NCBI GenBank assembly: GCA_937890825.1 | Contig: CALADS010000056.1 | Location: forward strand, 1 to 15,914 | Length of the DNA: 15,914 bases | Source: an uncultured Bacteroides sp. | GTDB lineage: Bacteria; Bacteroidota; Bacteroidia; Bacteroidales; Bacteroidaceae | Direction: 5' to 3' | Part shown: piece by piece, positions 1 to 7,297 of the stretch | How positions within the stretch are numbered: position 1 is the stretch's first letter | Layout: the number at the start of each line of letters is the position of its first letter | Made by a program: the position numbers and the translations under genes | Notes under the pieces: model-generated | The model's database searches: none | The model's input: the letters and a program-made list of their open reading frames with translations, nothing else | Told to the model about the DNA's origin: nothing

Positions 1-307
1 CATCTTCGGCTTCTTCTTTCCCTTCCTGTGAAGTATCGGCATCCGATTGAGTTGGGGAAGCATCGTCCTGCTGACTGCTTTCTAAAGTGTTCTCGTTATG
101 AGAATCTTCTTTCTTCGGTTCCTCACGGCTTACCTTGTGAGGTCGGAAGGACTGGGCTTCGTCCGATATATCTATATCCTCCTCTACATGGTTATCCTGT
201 TCTGCTGCTTCCGCTGCCTTGGCTCGCTGGATGTCCATCACAATCAAGAAGGCATAGTAGCACAACAGCGCCACAAAGAGGATTGAGATTATTTGTCCAT
301 AGGTCAT
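1..307 (-). CDS. TraD-like conjugal transfer protein, N-terminal part (cut by window edge)
   Basis: This is the N-terminal 102 residues of a protein that runs off the left edge of the window. It begins MTYGQIISILFVALL, has one strong membrane segment at about residues 6-24 (N-terminus probably cytoplasmic or periplasmic side undetermined), and then becomes acidic and low in complexity, rich in Glu, Asp, Ser and Gln (for example DNHVEEDIDISDEAQ). The start is the ATG at 307-305, only 8 bases after the stop of the preceding gene, so it is the fourth gene of a tight traA-led operon. A short membrane anchor followed by an acidic tail is what I recall for proteins annotated TraD at this position in Bacteroides conjugative transposons. 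The family assignment rests on position and composition. The function within the transfer apparatus is not known to me. Confidence 0.7.
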   Translation of the reverse strand, partial: MTYGQIISILFVALLCYYAFLIVMDIQRAKAAEAAEQDNHVEEDIDISDEAQSFRPHKVSREEPKKEDSHNENTLESSQQDDASPTQSDADTSQEGKEEAED

Positions 308-315
308 AGCTGTAC

Positions 316-906
316 TTATATGAGGTTGGGTATTACAATAATGTCCTCTTGCGGAACCGGTTGGAAACGGATTCCCAATTTCATGCCCCGGTTCTCCAGA
401 CGCTGTTTACGGAAGGTGTTTTCGGTATAGTACATCAGGTTCTTCTGTCCGCTGAGTATATAGCCTTTCACTTTCAGGCGATAGCGTAGGCGTACCTTGG
501 CCCGGTTGGATATTACATTGATTCGGGTGATGGGATCCAGACCGAATACCATTCTCCTTCGTTCCCGACGCACCATTTTCTGACGGACGCGGGAGGAGAC
601 CTTATATCCTTCATGCTTGGAGCGTTTCAGTCCCATTTTGGAAGCGATACGGCTGACGGTTACTCGGGTCACACCCAGTTTCTCGCCGATTTCCGTAAAG
701 GATTCTTCATTGAAGTGGCTGCGGATATGGTCGGCACGTTCCATCCATTTGGACTTGGCCAGCTTGCCCAGTCCCAGTTCCTTGGCTTTGTACTTTACGG
801 CTGACACGCTCATCTCCAGCATGGCGGCGGTATGGGCGGTGGTTTCTACCGGATAAAGTTCGATAAGCAGGGACACCATCTGGTCGTTCCATCTATTCCA
901 TTTCAT
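316..906 (-). CDS. Transfer-operon protein with two helix-turn-helix segments (TraC position)
   Basis: This 196-residue basic protein is the third gene of the tra operon. The chosen start is the ATG at 906-904 (MKWNRWNDQM), which overlaps the end of the upstream DUF3408 gene by 14 bases. The open frame extends 69 codons further upstream, but that part is a shadow of the DUF3408 gene. Two DNA-binding-like segments are visible. Residues 1-46 resemble a Myb/SANT-like helix-turn-helix (WNDQMVSLLIELYP followed by SVSAVKYKAKELGL). Residues 68-95 resemble a second helix-turn-helix (FTEIGEKLGVTRVTVSRIAS). A stretch rich in Arg and Lys at about 96-150 follows. Position suggests the TraC slot of Bacteroides elements, and the sequence suggests a DNA-binding regulator or a partner of the ParA and DUF3408 proteins. 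I do not recognise a named family with certainty. Confidence 0.8.
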   Translation of the reverse strand: MKWNRWNDQMVSLLIELYPVETTAHTAAMLEMSVSAVKYKAKELGLGKLAKSKWMERADHIRSHFNEESFTEIGEKLGVTRVTVSRIASKMGLKRSKHEGYKVSSRVRQKMVRRERRRMVFGLDPITRINVISNRAKVRLRYRLKVKGYILSGQKNLMYYTENTFRKQRLENRGMKLGIRFQPVPQEDIIVIPNLI

Positions 907-1336
907 AATCTTCCTTGTTGAAGTTGATAAACAATGATTTCTTCTTTCTGCGAAACTCGGAGAGTTGCGGCAGATAGGTCTCAAAGAAGGCACGGACGAT
1001 GGCATTGACCATGTCGGAACGGCTCCGGTTGTGGATGTCGCAGTCGTCGAGTGAATCGGCCAGGTCTCGGTCGAGTTTGCAGACCAGCCGTTCGTCCTTG
1101 TCGCCTCGTTCATCGGAAGTGTCCAGATAGTTCATGAACACTTGCCAGCACTTGTTCCCCTCCACAGAAGGGGAAAGAGCAGCTGTAGCTCCGTCTGTAG
1201 TTTCTTCGTTCACGGGTGCCTCTTGGGAGGTCTTGCTGGTAGAATCCGACTTTTCCTTCGGTTCGCCCGTCAAGGTCATATCGGAATCGTTGATACCTTT
1301 AAGAAGGTCGTCAATTTCGGGAATGTCTTTTGTCAT
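893..1336 (-). CDS. DUF3408-family conjugal transfer protein (TraB position)
   Basis: This 147-residue protein is the second gene of the tra operon, starting 20 bases after traA and overlapping the next gene by 14 bases, which indicates translational coupling. Residues 1-60 are acidic and low complexity, probably disordered. Residues 60-140 form the conserved part (NKCWQVFMNYL, then RLVCKLDRDLADSLDDCDIH, then SRSDMVNAIVRAFFETYLPQL). This looks like the DUF3408 family regularly found directly after ParA in Bacteroides conjugative transposons. The strand-then-two-helices order (LVCKLDRDLADSL, SRSDMVNAIVRAFFE) resembles a ribbon-helix-helix fold, so it may bind DNA and act as a ParB-like partner of the upstream ParA. 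That role is inference. Confidence 0.85.
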   Translation of the reverse strand: MTKDIPEIDDLLKGINDSDMTLTGEPKEKSDSTSKTSQEAPVNEETTDGATAALSPSVEGNKCWQVFMNYLDTSDERGDKDERLVCKLDRDLADSLDDCDIHNRSRSDMVNAIVRAFFETYLPQLSEFRRKKKSLFINFNKEDYEME

Positions 1337-1356
1337 TGCACGATAGGTATTGATGG

Positions 1357-2205
1357 TTACTGATTATGTTGATGCTCACTGTTGTTTTCCTGTTCTTCGT
1401 CTTCGGCTTCATCCAGCGCAATATGGGTGCTTGTTTCGGCCTGATATTTCTTCTTGCCGTTCTTGGGATAAAGGTTCTCCGTCAACTGGATGCCGGAAAG
1501 TTCCATTTCACGGATGGGACCGGTCTTGTCAAAGATGCTGAAATAGATCTTGTCGAATACTGAACTGACATAGCGGTACTGCATATCCAGTGCGGCGATG
1601 GTGCTGAACCGTTCCATGTCTGCCCGTCGGGGTATCTTTCCGGTGACATACCCGTAGTTGGAGAAGGTTTCCCGGGTGTTGTCCCATAGGATGAGTTCGG
1701 AGCGTTTGCCCACGCGGTTGTCGTTCAGGTTGGGGATGATGAAGAGTTGTGCTTTCATCCGTTCGCCGACGGCCTGACGAAGTCGGTCCAGAAACAGCAG
1801 GAAACTGGCGGTGGAAGGAATGGTCACCAGGTCGTAGTGGAACGGTACCACAATGATGTCTGAGTTGACAAAGATGGGTACGAGCCCTTCGGCTTTCAGA
1901 CTTCCCGGTGAGTCAATGAGTACCACATCTATTTCGGGGTCGTTGTGTAGCTTCTCCACCAGCGAGGTCATCTCCGCCTTGTTGTTGGGTTCGTATGACC
2001 AGACTTCATAGGGCAGTTGTTCCTCTCCATATTTCTTGATGTCTGACTTGCGGCATTTCATGATCGAGTGTTGGAAGTCGCAGTCGATGACAACCACCCG
2101 GACGCCTTTTGCCACTAAGTAGTTGGCAAAGGTGACGCAAAGGGTGGTCTTTCCGACTCCTCCTTTCTGGTTGGCAAAGGTGATTATGACCGGGGTCTGT
2201 ATCAT
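1357..2205 (-). CDS. traA: ParA-family ATPase of a conjugative transposon (TraA)
   Basis: This 282-residue protein is a deviant-Walker (MinD/ParA) ATPase. Visible motifs are the signature Walker A KGGVGKTT at residues 14-21 with the deviant Lys, the A' motif VVVIDCDFQHS around residues 37-47, and Walker B VVLIDSPG at about 94-101. The C-terminal 30 or so residues are acidic and charged (DEAEDEEQENNSEH). ParA proteins bind DNA as ATP dimers and position or segregate DNA or protein cargo in the cytoplasm. In Bacteroides conjugative transposons this gene opens the transfer operon and is called traA. It is followed by a DUF3408 gene with a 20-base gap. The ATG at 2205 directly precedes the conserved beta strand, so the start is secure. 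Its promoter is probably at 2234-2266. Confidence 0.93.
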   Translation of the reverse strand: MIQTPVIITFANQKGGVGKTTLCVTFANYLVAKGVRVVVIDCDFQHSIMKCRKSDIKKYGEEQLPYEVWSYEPNNKAEMTSLVEKLHNDPEIDVVLIDSPGSLKAEGLVPIFVNSDIIVVPFHYDLVTIPSTASFLLFLDRLRQAVGERMKAQLFIIPNLNDNRVGKRSELILWDNTRETFSNYGYVTGKIPRRADMERFSTIAALDMQYRYVSSVFDKIYFSIFDKTGPIREMELSGIQLTENLYPKNGKKKYQAETSTHIALDEAEDEEQENNSEHQHNQ

Positions 2206-2233
2206 GTTGTTTTCCGTTTATTAAATTCGCAAG

Positions 2234-2266
2234 CAAAAGTAAATGCTGGAACAGGGAAAACCTAAA
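2234..2266 (-). promoter_or_regulatory. Probable traA operon promoter (Bacteroides type)
   Basis: On the minus strand the sequence TACTTTTG (2241-2234) matches the Bacteroides -7 consensus TAnnTTTG exactly. TTTA (2266-2263) stands 21 bases upstream, in the place of the -33 TTTG. Transcription would begin near 2228, giving a leader of about 22 bases before the traA ATG. No experimental support is visible. Confidence 0.55.
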
Positions 2267-2348
2267 TGCACAACATCAATGTGCTTTCGGTTGCTGAAAC
2301 CGAGGGTTAAATGGACTTCGGAACAAGGGAATCTGAGAAAAATTAGCC

Positions 2349-2395
2349 AAAAAAGTTACAACTAAAAGTCCCCTTTTGACTTTCAGTTGTAACTT
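2349..2395 (-). terminator. Strong intrinsic terminator pointing at traA
   Basis: Arms 2353-2370 and 2378-2395 pair over 18 positions with one mismatch (2364 opposite 2384) around a 7-base loop. Read on the minus strand, the stem is followed immediately by six T (2354-2349), the layout of a rho-independent terminator. On the plus strand no T run follows. No minus-strand gene ends here: the nearest minus-strand gene to the right is the mutS-like gene, ending at 4748 beyond recD2. It lies upstream of the proposed traA promoter, so it would insulate the tra operon from leftward read-through. Confidence 0.75.
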
Positions 2396-2495
2396 AAATC
2401 ATTAAACATCAAGGTATTCATATCCAAAAATAACAAAGTAATAAAATCCAAAGTCAAACGATTCCTTTTCATTTTAATGTTCAAATAAGAAGGCT

Positions 2496-2531
2496 TTTGG
2501 CGAATCTTGTGCTATAATTTTGCTACATTTG
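2496..2531 (+). promoter_or_regulatory. Probable recD2 promoter
   Basis: Two overlapping matches to the Bacteroides -7 consensus TAnnTTTG occur: TAATTTTG at 2515-2522 and TACATTTG at 2524-2531. A TTTG that could serve as the -33 element lies at 2496-2499, giving spacings of 15 and 24 bases, both off the usual 19-21. The recD2 ATG is at 2559. Which box is used cannot be decided from sequence. Confidence 0.45.
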
Positions 2532-2558
2532 TAGTTAGCTTACACTTATGACTTACCT

Positions 2559-4682
2559 ATGATCAAACTTCGCTGCGTAGTAGAACGAATTGCTTACCTG
2601 AACCCCGATAACGGATACACGGTATTGAAAGTGAAGGTTTCCGGTTACACAAATCCGGTTACCTTGATTGGCTACCTGCTGGACTTGCCTGCAGGTACGG
2701 CGCTTCTATGCGAAGGTGAATGGAAAGTAGACCGAAAATACGGCAACGAGTTTGTAGCGAACACCTGGACGGAAATCATGCCTTCCACTCTCTTTGGAAT
2801 CGAAAGATATTTGAGCAGTGGCTTGGTAAAAGGTATCGGCCCCAAGTATGCCAAACTCATCGTCAAACAGTTCGGTCTCCAGACACTGGAGATCATCGAG
2901 AACGACATCGAACAGCTGCTGAAAGTTCCCGGTATCGGCAAAAAACGCTTTTCCCAGATTCAGGAAAGCTGGGAGAAGCAGAAAGACATCAAGGATGTGA
3001 TGGTGTTCCTGCAAAGCTATGGAGTAAGCACAGCCTATGCCGCCAAAATCTACAAGAAGTATGGCAAGGACAGTATCGGCAAGGTACGGCAAAACCCTTA
3101 TCGGTTGGCAGATGAAGTGTGGGGCATCGGTTTCAAGATGGCCGATGACATAGCCCACAACATGGGGTATCAGGACGATGACCCGCACCGCTGCAGAAGC
3201 GGCATTCTGCATACGTTGCATCAACTATCTAATGAAGGCCATGTCTATGCAGAAAGGGAACAGCTCATCAAAGCCGCCCATGAACTGTTGGCCACCGATG
3301 AGTCCCTCATCATTCATACCTTGAAACAGATGGAAACAGAGGATGAAATCATCGCTGAAGAAGATGCCATCTATCATCCTTATTATTACTATGCAGAAGT
3401 CGGAGTAGCCCGGAACCTGCTTGACCTGCTGCTTCCTGCCGAACAAGACCTCTTCATAGAGACTCTTGAAGTAAGCTCACTCAGCAAGGAGACAGGTATC
3501 GAGTATGATGAAATCCAGTTACAGGCCATCGAGCAGGCCATCCGTTCCAAAGTCATGGTGCTGACCGGAGGACCGGGTACCGGTAAAACCACCACAACTC
3601 AGGGTATTCTTTCCGCTTTCAAGCATTTGGGACTGAAGATTCTGCTCGCTGCTCCCACCGGACGTGCCGCCAAACGAATGAGCGAAGCCACCGGACGGGA
3701 AGCCAAGACCATCCACCGTCTGTTGGAGTATAACCCGCAGGAAGGCTGCAAGCGAAACGAGGAAAATCCACTGGAAGGGGATGCTCTCATTGTGGATGAA
3801 TGTTCAATGATAGACATCCACTTGATGATGCATCTGATGAAAGCTATCCCCTCGAACATGCGTCTAGTCCTGGTAGGTGACGTGGACCAGCTGCCGAGTG
3901 TGGGCCCGGGGAACGTATTGCGCGATATCATTGAAAGCCGGAAGATACCCGTCATCCGCTTGACCCGCATCTTCCGTCAGGCACAGAGCAGCCGGATTGT
4001 GATGAGTGCCCATGCCATCAACCAGGGCTACTATCCTGATACGAGCAACGGCAAGAACACCGACTTCTTCTTCATCAACCAGGAACAGCCCGAAGCAGTG
4101 GCTGCAACCATTGTGGAACTGGTGCAGAAGCGACTTCCCCAAGCATATGATGTAAATGCTCATCAGATTCAGGTATTGACTCCCATGCAGAAAGGAAGTA
4201 TCGGAGCCATTGCACTGAATGCAGCGCTGCAGAAAGCCTTGAATCCCTCAAAGGTTGGACTGACTCGTGGAGTCAACACCTTCAAACTGGGTGACCGTGT
4301 CATGCAGCTACGAAACAACTACGAAAAGAAAGTGTTTAACGGTGACTTGGGCTATATCGAATCGGTAGATACGGATGAGAATACACTGAGTGTGAATTTC
4401 GAAGGAACACTGGTATCTTATGAAATCTCAGAATTGGAAGAACTGACGCTGGCTTATGCCACTACCATCCACAAGTCGCAAGGCTCAGAATATCCCATCG
4501 TGGTGATGCCCGTCATGATGAACCACTACATCATGCTGCAACGTAACCTTATCTATACCGGTATCACTCGTGCCAAGAAAATCTGCATTCTTATCGGCAC
4601 CCAAAATGCCCTTCACTATGCCATCAATAACATGCAGGTTCTGAAACGAAATACCAAACTGAAAGAGCTGTTAAATATGTAA
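2559..4682 (+). CDS. recD2: RecD2-type ATP-dependent 5'-3' DNA helicase
   Basis: This complete 707-residue superfamily 1B helicase has the RecD2 layout (Deinococcus RecD2 is of similar length), not the shorter RecBCD subunit layout. Residues 1-80 form a small N-terminal domain. Tandem helix-hairpin-helix-like segments follow (GIGPKYA near 92, PGIGKKR near 124, WGIGFKMAD near 188). Helicase motifs are intact: Walker A GGPGTGKTT at 337-345, motif Ia AAPTGRAAKRM near 364, Walker B IVDECSM near 411, motif III VLVGDVDQLPSVGPGN near 437, motif IV TRIFRQ near 469, a late motif ATTIHKSQGSEYP near 634, and motif VI YTGITRAKK near 666. RecD2 proteins act without RecB and RecC in replication-fork and repair processing. 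It is the only plus-strand cargo gene, divergent from traA and convergent with the mutS-like gene. Its benefit to the element is unknown. It could aid DNA processing during transfer or repair after entry. Confidence 0.93.
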   Translation: MIKLRCVVERIAYLNPDNGYTVLKVKVSGYTNPVTLIGYLLDLPAGTALLCEGEWKVDRKYGNEFVANTWTEIMPSTLFGIERYLSSGLVKGIGPKYAKLIVKQFGLQTLEIIENDIEQLLKVPGIGKKRFSQIQESWEKQKDIKDVMVFLQSYGVSTAYAAKIYKKYGKDSIGKVRQNPYRLADEVWGIGFKMADDIAHNMGYQDDDPHRCRSGILHTLHQLSNEGHVYAEREQLIKAAHELLATDESLIIHTLKQMETEDEIIAEEDAIYHPYYYYAEVGVARNLLDLLLPAEQDLFIETLEVSSLSKETGIEYDEIQLQAIEQAIRSKVMVLTGGPGTGKTTTTQGILSAFKHLGLKILLAAPTGRAAKRMSEATGREAKTIHRLLEYNPQEGCKRNEENPLEGDALIVDECSMIDIHLMMHLMKAIPSNMRLVLVGDVDQLPSVGPGNVLRDIIESRKIPVIRLTRIFRQAQSSRIVMSAHAINQGYYPDTSNGKNTDFFFINQEQPEAVAATIVELVQKRLPQAYDVNAHQIQVLTPMQKGSIGAIALNAALQKALNPSKVGLTRGVNTFKLGDRVMQLRNNYEKKVFNGDLGYIESVDTDENTLSVNFEGTLVSYEISELEELTLAYATTIHKSQGSEYPIVVMPVMMNHYIMLQRNLIYTGITRAKKICILIGTQNALHYAINNMQVLKRNTKLKELLNM

Positions 4683-4705
4683 TCACATTTCATTTCAATT
4701 GAATT

Positions 4706-4756
4706 CAAGGGAGAACCCCTCGGCAATACGCCGAAAGGCTCTCTCCTTTAGTTTTT
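4706..4756 (+). terminator. Terminator of recD2, in the convergent gap
   Basis: A G+C-rich imperfect hairpin spans about 4706-4747, with arms AAGGGAGA and TCTCTCCTT outside and CGGC/GCCG near the loop. It is followed on the plus strand by TTTAGTTTTT, which lies in the last codons of the mutS-like gene. The 65-base gap between the two convergent stops holds nothing else. No comparable T run follows on the minus strand, so it serves recD2 best. Confidence 0.6.
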
Positions 4757-6529
4757 CATTTCGTCCAATATTTTTTTCAACAGAAAGGAAGCATTCAGGT
4801 TCTTTGCCACCCCTTTGGATATACGATAGGTATATTCAATGTCTTTCGAAAGGGCTATTTCAAAACAATAATTGCTGAACACCTCTTTATTCTCGTCCTC
4901 CAGTTTTGCCAGCTCCAAATCATGGGTGGCGATCAATGCCGCTACATGATGGCATATAATCTCGCGCAGGAAGACGATTGATCCTTCCAGCTTGTCTTTC
5001 GAATTCGTACCTTTCAGAATCTCATCCAAAATAATCAGGGTATAAGGATTGGACTTCACATGCTGTATGAGCTGCTTCAAGCGAAGAAGCTCCGCATTGA
5101 AATAAGAGATATCCTTTGACAGATTGTCTGTTGTTCGCATGCTTGAAAACAGGGTAACGATCGAGAATCTGAAAGAGGTAGCACATACAGGCACCCCGTT
5201 GCAAGCCAGGATGTAATTGAGTCCGATGGTCCGCAGGAAAGTACTTTTCCCTGCCATATTGGCTCCGGTCACGATGGCGACATGCTTCTTTCCGAGTGTA
5301 AAGCTATTAGGGACAGCTTGCTTGTAGGCCAGAAAAGGATGATAGATATCCATGGCTTCAATCACCCTCTCATCCTGGTCCGGAAGTATTTCCGCTGCGG
5401 TGTTGGCAGGATGATTGAACGAGTAATTGGCCAGACTGACCAACGCATCTATTTCAGAAATGCAATTTATCCATTTTTCCATGTGCGCCAGGTGTTTTTT
5501 CTCCCATTGGATGATACGCTTCAACAGTAAAATGTCAAACAGGAAGAAACCATTGAAAAGAATATAGAAAATGGCATTCCCTCGCTGATCGAACAGGTTC
5601 AGCAAGCGCGACAATTCAGCGAAGGACTTCAAGCTGTTTGCTGAAGGGGAAAACAGTCCTTTTTGTAATTCGACCAAAACCCCGGCTTTGAATCTGGCAT
5701 TCTGTATGTCATTCAAGACCTCGATATAGGCAACGAGTTCTTGATAAATTTTACTTATACTGATATTGGTCGCCAATGTCTTGCGAAAGAACAAAATCGA
5801 GCAGCCAAGGTTTAATAGGAAGAATGTCATAAAATACTGCCACCCAATCAGTTTTAATAAAGCCAGCAGAAAAGAAAGAATGGTCATTCCTACGCAAACA
5901 GCAGGAATGGCGGAACGCAGGAGAAAGCCGTGTTTTTGTTTTTCTGAAGCCAACTTAGAAAGCATTTTAAGATTATCCGGAATGAACCTATTGGCCATAA
6001 ACCTGATACGCCAACTGAAGTTATCTGCCAGTTCTGCAATGGCCGCCTGATTGAGGAGAATTTCCTGCTTATCCTGACAGAGGTTCGTCAATTTCTCGGC
6101 CAACCTGTCGCTCCCTTTCCGGGTGACACATCTGTTCATCCGGTTGAATAAGGAACTCGGACCAAACAGATCCAAATCAAACGAGTATTCATGTTCTGGA
6201 TTGATGTAAACCTCTCCCGAGGAAAATGATGTAAAATCGCCTTTCAGATAGGCCAGTTCATTCTTGCAGACAGACTTTTTACGTTTCAGCCCATCACTGA
6301 TTTTCTGACAACGACTGTCCAATACGCAAGCAGATAAATAAGCTGCAAAAAATGAACAGGCACCTGCCAGATTCAGAAAAGTGAAATGTTTGATAGCGAG
6401 ATAGACAAAGAAAGCACTTGCACCAAAGAAAAGAAGTTTCGCCAGCAAATAGGCATTGCTCTTTCTGCGGAGCTTTGCTATTTGTACATCCAACTGATTT
6501 ATTTCCGATTGATAAATAGAATACACCAT
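4748..6529 (-). CDS. Membrane-anchored MutS-family ATPase (not MutS1 or MutS2)
   Basis: This 593-residue protein ends in a MutS core and ATPase domain but lacks the N-terminal mismatch-recognition domains of MutS1 (no Phe-X-Glu domain I) and the Smr nuclease tail of MutS2. Hydrophobic segments suggest membrane anchoring: two near residues 28-46 and 50-70, two at about 205-225 and 230-248, and one near 318-337. A core (lever-type) stretch appears at 118-147 (DLDLFGPSSLFNRMNR). The ATPase has Walker A TGANMAGKST at 421-430, the Ser/Thr-rich MutS loop FSSMRTTDNL at 461-470, Walker B TLIILDEILKGTN at about 497-509, and the ATHDLELAKLE switch near 534. Similar membrane MutS-like proteins are frequent in Bacteroidetes, with unknown function. 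It follows the crp-like gene by 60 bases with no good promoter between them, so the two are probably co-transcribed. Confidence 0.88.
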   Translation of the reverse strand: MVYSIYQSEINQLDVQIAKLRRKSNAYLLAKLLFFGASAFFVYLAIKHFTFLNLAGACSFFAAYLSACVLDSRCQKISDGLKRKKSVCKNELAYLKGDFTSFSSGEVYINPEHEYSFDLDLFGPSSLFNRMNRCVTRKGSDRLAEKLTNLCQDKQEILLNQAAIAELADNFSWRIRFMANRFIPDNLKMLSKLASEKQKHGFLLRSAIPAVCVGMTILSFLLALLKLIGWQYFMTFFLLNLGCSILFFRKTLATNISISKIYQELVAYIEVLNDIQNARFKAGVLVELQKGLFSPSANSLKSFAELSRLLNLFDQRGNAIFYILFNGFFLFDILLLKRIIQWEKKHLAHMEKWINCISEIDALVSLANYSFNHPANTAAEILPDQDERVIEAMDIYHPFLAYKQAVPNSFTLGKKHVAIVTGANMAGKSTFLRTIGLNYILACNGVPVCATSFRFSIVTLFSSMRTTDNLSKDISYFNAELLRLKQLIQHVKSNPYTLIILDEILKGTNSKDKLEGSIVFLREIICHHVAALIATHDLELAKLEDENKEVFSNYCFEIALSKDIEYTYRISKGVAKNLNASFLLKKILDEMKN

Positions 6530-6570
6530 AGCTTAATTTTTAAAAGGTGCAAAGTAAAGCAATAAGCAAA

Positions 6571-6594
6571 AGAAAAGCCTTGAACAAATTCAAG
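6571..6594 (-). terminator. Weak hairpin after the crp-like gene
   Basis: A 6-bp perfect stem CTTGAA/TTCAAG (6579-6584 and 6589-6594) with a 4-base loop overlaps the crp-like stop codon. On the minus strand it is followed by GCTTTTCTTTTGC. It is too weak to be a firm terminator and may only attenuate read-through into the mutS-like gene. Confidence 0.3.
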
Positions 6595-7165
6595 ACTTTC
6601 CATCCAGGCGTATCTTTTTACGGATATGGCTGATTGTTTCCGGGGTTACACCCAGAAAGGAGGCGATACTTCTCAATGGTACTTTCTCTTTCAACTCTGG
6701 ACACCTACTCATCAGTTTCTTATACCGTATCATCGGACTGCAATAGGAATCAAGAAACCGGTCATAAGCCAACTCATACAAATTTTCTGCCGCCTTCTTT
6801 CCTTCTTTCAACTTTCCCAGATTACCTTCCCAATATGTGACTAGTTCATTCAATGCAATTTCATAAACCACACAGTCTGAAATAGCTTGAATGCTGACCT
6901 TAGACTGTTGGGATTTTATGAATGAAGAGTAATCACATACGAACTCATTTTCAAAAGCATAGCCTACAATATGTTCAAGGCCTTCTTCGTCTGTAAACGA
7001 ATACTCAAAGCTACCGGACACAATCCACCCGGCAGACCGTGAAACTTCATGCTGGCGGATAAAAAAATCTTTCTTCCTGTATGTATGTTGCTTGCCATGT
7101 TCCAAAAAGAAATTCCTTAGAAGATGAAGACTCAAGTTCTTTTGGTAATAATTGAAATTCTCCAT
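6590..7165 (-). CDS. Crp/Fnr-fold transcriptional regulator
   Basis: This 191-residue protein has an N-terminal cyclic-nucleotide-binding-like beta-roll (about residues 20-115), a linking helix (about 115-150), and a C-terminal winged helix-turn-helix (LRSIASFLGVTPETISHIRKKI, about residues 164-185). The length and the S-X-F-LGVTPETIS helix-turn-helix are typical of Bacteroidetes Crp/Fnr members. The phosphate-binding cassette of true cAMP receptors (Gly-Glu followed by Arg-X-Ala) is not recognisable: the equivalent stretch reads ENEFVCDYSSFIK. There is no Fnr-type cysteine cluster. It therefore probably does not sense cAMP or oxygen in the classical way. It lies directly upstream of the mutS-like gene and probably controls that gene or itself. 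A 10-bp palindrome in its leader (7189-7198) is a candidate operator. Confidence 0.88.
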   Translation of the reverse strand: MENFNYYQKNLSLHLLRNFFLEHGKQHTYRKKDFFIRQHEVSRSAGWIVSGSFEYSFTDEEGLEHIVGYAFENEFVCDYSSFIKSQQSKVSIQAISDCVVYEIALNELVTYWEGNLGKLKEGKKAAENLYELAYDRFLDSYCSPMIRYKKLMSRCPELKEKVPLRSIASFLGVTPETISHIRKKIRLDGKS

Positions 7166-7188
7166 GGTATCAGTTAAATAAACTCATA

Positions 7189-7198
7189 TTGTGCACAA
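7189..7198. promoter_or_regulatory. Palindrome in the crp-like leader, candidate operator
   Basis: TTGTGCACAA is a perfect 10-bp palindrome lying between the proposed transcription start (near 7217) and the crp-like ATG at 7165. This position would suit autorepression by the encoded dimeric regulator. A palindrome this short can also arise by chance. Confidence 0.3.
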
Positions 7199-7223
7199 AT
7201 AGGTTTTAATCACATCATAAATG

Positions 7224-7231
7224 CAAAGTTA
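7224..7231 (-). promoter_or_regulatory. Probable promoter -7 box of the crp-like/mutS-like operon
   Basis: TAACTTTG on the minus strand (7231-7224) is an exact match to the Bacteroides -7 consensus TAnnTTTG. No clear TTTG is found at the -33 distance; a TTG lies 24 bases upstream. The leader to the ATG would be about 50 bases. Confidence 0.45.
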
Positions 7232-7297
7232 TATTTTAAAGATGAATATCGAACACAACAGTAGGTAGTTTCTTTCTTATAGGTAAACAGACTGTAA

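Larger units (their letters stand above)
2206..2558. other. Divergent spacer between traA and recD2
   Basis: This 353-base A+T-rich spacer contains no credible reading frame. It holds, from left to right, the traA promoter, a 6-bp inverted repeat TCGGTT/AACCGA (2287-2303) that could be an operator, a strong leftward terminator (2353-2395), and the recD2 promoter boxes just before 2559. It marks the junction between the tra operon and the cargo block. Confidence 0.7.

Noticed and set aside
28..309. 93-residue plus-strand frame at the left edge
   Set aside because: It is the shadow of the TraD-like gene, whose minus-strand frame has a membrane anchor, an acidic tail and operon spacing.
907..1113. 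Upstream extension of the 196-residue tra protein to 265 residues
   Set aside because: The extra 69 codons lie inside the DUF3408 gene in another frame and read as low-complexity Ser/Thr/Pro sequence. The ATG at 906 gives a normal 14-base operon overlap.
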